The notes under the pieces: model-generated
What the model was told of the DNA's origin: nothing
Database searches by the model: none
The model's input: only the letters and a program-made list of their open reading frames with translations
Shown here: one piece after another, positions 61,157 to 64,000 of the stretch
Position numbering within the stretch: the stretch's first letter is position 1
Layout: the number at the start of each line of letters is the position of its first letter
Translations under genes and position numbers: made by a program
Assembly (NCBI GenBank): GCA_017471045.1
Contig: JAFUWZ010000027.1
Location: 1-64,000 of the forward strand
Length of the DNA stretch: 64,000 nt
From: Bacteroidales bacterium
GTDB lineage: Bacteria; Bacteroidota; Bacteroidia; Bacteroidales; UBA932
Reading direction: 5' to 3'

Positions 61157-64000
61157 TTACGGCTTGACAAGAATGGGACCGTTGTTCCAGTTCCAGGTAT
61201 AGTAGTCTCCGCCAGCGTTCGCAACCCAGTCATTCAATGCCTCATGGGCAAGGAAGAAATCACCGACCCAGTCATTCAGGTTGGCAAAACGGTCATAGCT
61301 GCGCACATTGTTGGAATCGCTCGTCGTGACCGCCTTTCCGGCAGTGCCTGCGGGCTGGCCGCAAGACTCGGCGAGATAATACGAATTCTGAAGATTCGCT
61401 TTACTCCCGACGGACCCGACCAAAGCTCCCAGCCGGGCTTCAGCGCCCTCTGCGACGGCCTCCGCACCACTGGAAGGTCCCACATAGGCTTGGTTGACTG
61501 AATTCTCGACAATTCCATTATAATGATCACCGACAATTCCGCCTACATATAAGTTTGCGACCCTATCGGCATCACTATATCTGACCACTCCGGAATTCAA
61601 GCAGTTTTGTACTTTCAGCGCCGTCCAACGGAATCCGGCGCTGGTAAGATTGCTGCACCATCCAACGATACCTCCTTCCTGATTATTGACACTGGAGGAG
61701 GCCGGAGCAGTTGATGTGACCTGTCCTTTGTTTTCCGTATCACGGATGATCGTGGTACCGTAACCGCTCTCAAAACTGATGGTTGCTCCGCATATTCCGC
61801 CGACTCTGTACATGGACTGAACTTCGCCTTCGTTTACGCATCCTGCGATGGTAATTGTAGAGGATGCCGTAACACTCGCTATCGTCGCTCCGACAAGACC
61901 ACCCGTGATGCTGGACGCATTGGAAACCTTGCCTTGATTGACACAACCTGTCATCGAAATCGCGTTGACGCTGCTGATCAATCGTCCTGCGATACCTCCG
62001 ACGAAGTTACCGTTTCCGCCTACTGCGCCAGAGTTAATGCAATCTTTAATGGATACAGTACTCTGTTGTCTGGGATAAATGTCAAGCGCGCCGACGATAC
62101 CACCTACCAGGCCACCGGCGGCATGCACGTATCCGGTATTGGTACAATTGACGACATTATCTTTTACATAGACCCATCCGACGATACCGCCGGCGGTTGA
62201 AAGACCCGAATAGTAGGTGGTCGCTTTATTGTTGGCATACACTTCACCGCTGTTGGTGCAACCGGTGACAGGCGTAAAGTGAATCGCGCCGGAGATTCCA
62301 CCGACCTTATTGGGAGCAATGACCTTACCGGAATTCGTGCAGTCCGTCAAACTGGAGTTCTGCGCCCAGCCTGCGATACCACCGGCACCGTTTGCATAGC
62401 CATTATTCGTATTCGTTGCCCAAGCGCCAGTGAGGTTTCCCGATTTGCCGTATGTGGCAGGAGCACCATTCCATTGGCTGGATGTTACATCTGCGGAATT
62501 GATGCACTGATCAAATTTGACGAAATAAGCATATCCGCAAATGCCCGCGACGCTCCGGGTTCCGGAAATGGCACCCGTGTTGGTACAATGGGTAATGGTC
62601 TTTGTCATGTTGGCCGACCCCGTAAGGCTGCCGCCGATACCGCCGACAAATGCGCCGGTGGCCTTGATCGTCCCTTCGTTGGAGCAATTCGTGATGACCA
62701 GGCCACCCGCCTGTGCGACGGTAGCATAGGCGACCAGGCCGGCAATATAATTGGGGCCGGAAACATCGGCTTTGTTGATTACGTTCGTGATCTTGACCGG
62801 CTCGCCTTCTGCGGGGACGTCAATACGACCCGTCAGGCCGCCGATGGCATCCTTTGTCGAAGTGACCTGACCGGCGATGACCAGATCGTGGATGTTGGCA
62901 CCGGCGTTGAGTGCTCCAAACAGGCCCAGACGGATCTGGGAGGGTTGATCAGCGCCGTTGATATTCAGCGTCAGGGTATGGTTGCCACCGTCGAAATCAC
63001 CTTGGAAGGGATGATTCGTGTCAGCATTTGGGAAATATCCGACGGGCATCGTGATGCCGTTGATATCGTTGATCACCTTGAAGTATTTCCCGGCAAAGGA
63101 TTCACCGCCTTCGTTGACGGCGATGGCCAGGGCGACCATGTGGCCCAGGTTCTCGATCAGCCAGGGGCTGGACTCGGTGCCCTCGCCGCTCAGGGGACCC
63201 AGGTTGGAACCGATCACGCCCAGGTCGAGAAGGTCATTGGCTGCCACAGTATTGGCGACCTTGCTCTCCTTGACCTCCGAAGCCGCTTCAAAGGAATAGC
63301 CTGCCGCGGTCAGCGAGAATCCGGCGTCGAACGTGCCCGGGATGACGGAAACATACATGTCCCCCGTCAGGCCCTCCATCGGAACCGTAATGGCAGAGGA
63401 GGAGGTCGTGGGAGTCAGCACCGGAGCCTCGCCGGAGAAGTCGACGGCGCAGGTGCCCGCCAGGGCCTTGCCGCCGGCGGCGGAGAAGGCGATGGAGTAC
63501 AGGACTGCGTCATCCGGAACGGTTACCTTGAAGACGCCCGTGACGTTCTTCAACTCGACATGATAGCCCCAGGAGACGGCGGCCGCGATGTTGGCATTCG
63601 AGAACAGACCGTCCTGGACGGCCGGAACCGTCACGCTGACTTTGCCGTCCTTGACGCCGGCCGCGGCGCTGTAGGGATAGACGACGTAGATTTGAGGCGT
63701 CTCCTCGGAAGTCTTCACGGTCTTGGTCGCGAAGTCAAACTCTTTCTGGCCCCAGGCCGCTTCCGGGACGACGACGGCTTCGGTCTCGGCGCCGTTGGAC
63801 ACCCAGATGGAGTCACCCTTGGCCCAGACGGTCTTGCCGTCCGCGAGCGCGGTACGGGTAGCCGCCGGGAGGGATACGGTAAATACCTGGCCCGTCACGC
63901 CGTCACCGGTGAGGGCGGGTTCGGGGGTCAGTTCTTTCACACAGGAGGCAACGGAGAGAGCCGCTGTCAGGGCAATCAGGAGATAAGTGATCTTTTTCAT
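61157..64000 (-). CDS. GLUG-repeat surface lipoprotein B with fimbrillin-like N-terminus
   Basis: 947 residues; the start codon is at the window edge but matches that of gene A, so the coding sequence seems complete. The lipobox ends SVASC (Cys20). Residues 1-200 are almost identical to lipoprotein A. The GLUG region (about 275-900; FPFQGDFDGGNHTLTL, then about 13 GG(I/L)xG repeats) has diverged, with different numbers and spacings of repeats, and the last about 50 residues again resemble A. It is a paralogue in inverted orientation, sharing the terminator at 61079-61116. Its upstream region, including any micro-ORF, is outside the window. Confidence 0.85.
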   Translation of the reverse strand: MKKITYLLIALTAALSVASCVKELTPEPALTGDGVTGQVFTVSLPAATRTALADGKTVWAKGDSIWVSNGAETEAVVVPEAAWGQKEFDFATKTVKTSEETPQIYVVYPYSAAAGVKDGKVSVTVPAVQDGLFSNANIAAAVSWGYHVELKNVTGVFKVTVPDDAVLYSIAFSAAGGKALAGTCAVDFSGEAPVLTPTTSSSAITVPMEGLTGDMYVSVIPGTFDAGFSLTAAGYSFEAASEVKESKVANTVAANDLLDLGVIGSNLGPLSGEGTESSPWLIENLGHMVALAIAVNEGGESFAGKYFKVINDINGITMPVGYFPNADTNHPFQGDFDGGNHTLTLNINGADQPSQIRLGLFGALNAGANIHDLVIAGQVTSTKDAIGGLTGRIDVPAEGEPVKITNVINKADVSGPNYIAGLVAYATVAQAGGLVITNCSNEGTIKATGAFVGGIGGSLTGSANMTKTITHCTNTGAISGTRSVAGICGYAYFVKFDQCINSADVTSSQWNGAPATYGKSGNLTGAWATNTNNGYANGAGGIAGWAQNSSLTDCTNSGKVIAPNKVGGISGAIHFTPVTGCTNSGEVYANNKATTYYSGLSTAGGIVGWVYVKDNVVNCTNTGYVHAAGGLVGGIVGALDIYPRQQSTVSIKDCINSGAVGGNGNFVGGIAGRLISSVNAISMTGCVNQGKVSNASSITGGLVGATIASVTASSTITIAGCVNEGEVQSMYRVGGICGATISFESGYGTTIIRDTENKGQVTSTAPASSSVNNQEGGIVGWCSNLTSAGFRWTALKVQNCLNSGVVRYSDADRVANLYVGGIVGDHYNGIVENSVNQAYVGPSSGAEAVAEGAEARLGALVGSVGSKANLQNSYYLAESCGQPAGTAGKAVTTSDSNNVRSYDRFANLNDWVGDFFLAHEALNDWVANAGGDYYTWNWNNGPILVKP
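63395..64000 (-). repeat. Right arm of an about 600-bp inverted repeat (5' end of lipoprotein gene B)
   Basis: Partner of 58255-58860. It covers the signal peptide and fimbrillin-like module. It may continue past the window edge. Confidence 0.8.

Noticed and set aside
1..64000. CRISPR arrays, rRNA genes or a prophage
   Set aside because: No regularly spaced identical repeats, no rRNA-like conserved stretches and no phage structural genes were seen; the recombinases stand without phage genes.

Overview
This window is a GC-rich (roughly 58-60% by eye) chromosomal segment from a member of the Bacteroidales. The evidence is a SusC/SusD pair with DUF4959/DUF4998-type surface lipoproteins, many signal peptides ending in a lipobox Cys, the rpsF-rpsR-rplI operon, a Wzi-type outer-membrane protein, a two-domain Zn-macrodomain/class-M sirtuin pair, and Bacteroidota-type promoters (TTTG, about 19-20 bp, TAnnTTTG) in front of many genes. 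The GC content and gene style suggest a gut or rumen uncultured lineage (for example a Cryptobacteroides-like group); that assignment is inference.

Layout. 1-6.5 kb: debris of a transposase and two other genes, then a divergent HxlR regulator and an NTF2-like / Zn-macrodomain / SirTM operon carrying REP-like palindromes inside its coding sequence. A small AT-rich lipoprotein gene and a LysR / DsbA / metallo-beta-lactamase-fold group follow. 6.5-9.5 kb: a small accessory island with gene remnants, an AAA (DUF4143) ATPase and a tyrosine recombinase. 9.7-23 kb: housekeeping and envelope genes (asnA, manC, a tricorn-like protease, MTA/SAH nucleosidase, two tRNA-Lys genes, lipoproteins, Wzi, a nucleotidyltransferase) and a secreted nuclease lipoprotein preceded by an unlisted 44-codon micro-ORF. 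23-29 kb: xylB-xylA and a divergent secreted GH2 enzyme. 28.8-30 kb: rpsF-rpsR-rplI. 30-45 kb: Ntn hydrolases, pgi with a GDPD lipoprotein, a YycJ-like hydrolase with a TPR protein, and an operon of an M28-like pseudo-peptidase, MsbA-type ABC exporter, VanZ protein and an amidase/golvesin protein. 44.8-57 kb: a complete SUS-like locus read leftward (susC, susD, DUF4959 lipoprotein, DUF4998 lipoprotein, metallophosphoesterase lipoprotein, secreted ADP-ribosylglycohydrolase-fold enzyme). 57-64 kb: a second tyrosine recombinase, a second 44-codon micro-ORF, and two large GLUG-repeat surface lipoproteins arranged convergently with nearly identical 5' ends of about 600 bp.

How it fits together. 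Most of the window serves a surface-glycan-foraging life: SusC/D uptake with accessory surface lipoproteins, xylose entry into central metabolism (xylA/xylB, pgi), capsule/glycan precursors (manC, wzi), and envelope processing (proteases, amidase, exporter). The least ordinary parts are the GLUG inverted pair beside a recombinase, which could exchange expressed adhesin bodies; the two micro-ORF plus fimbrillin-like lipoprotein units; the ADP-ribosylation (macro/SirTM) operon without its usual lipoylation partners, remodelled by palindromic repeats; and a SUS locus whose only obvious enzymes are a phosphoesterase and an ADP-ribosylglycohydrolase homologue.
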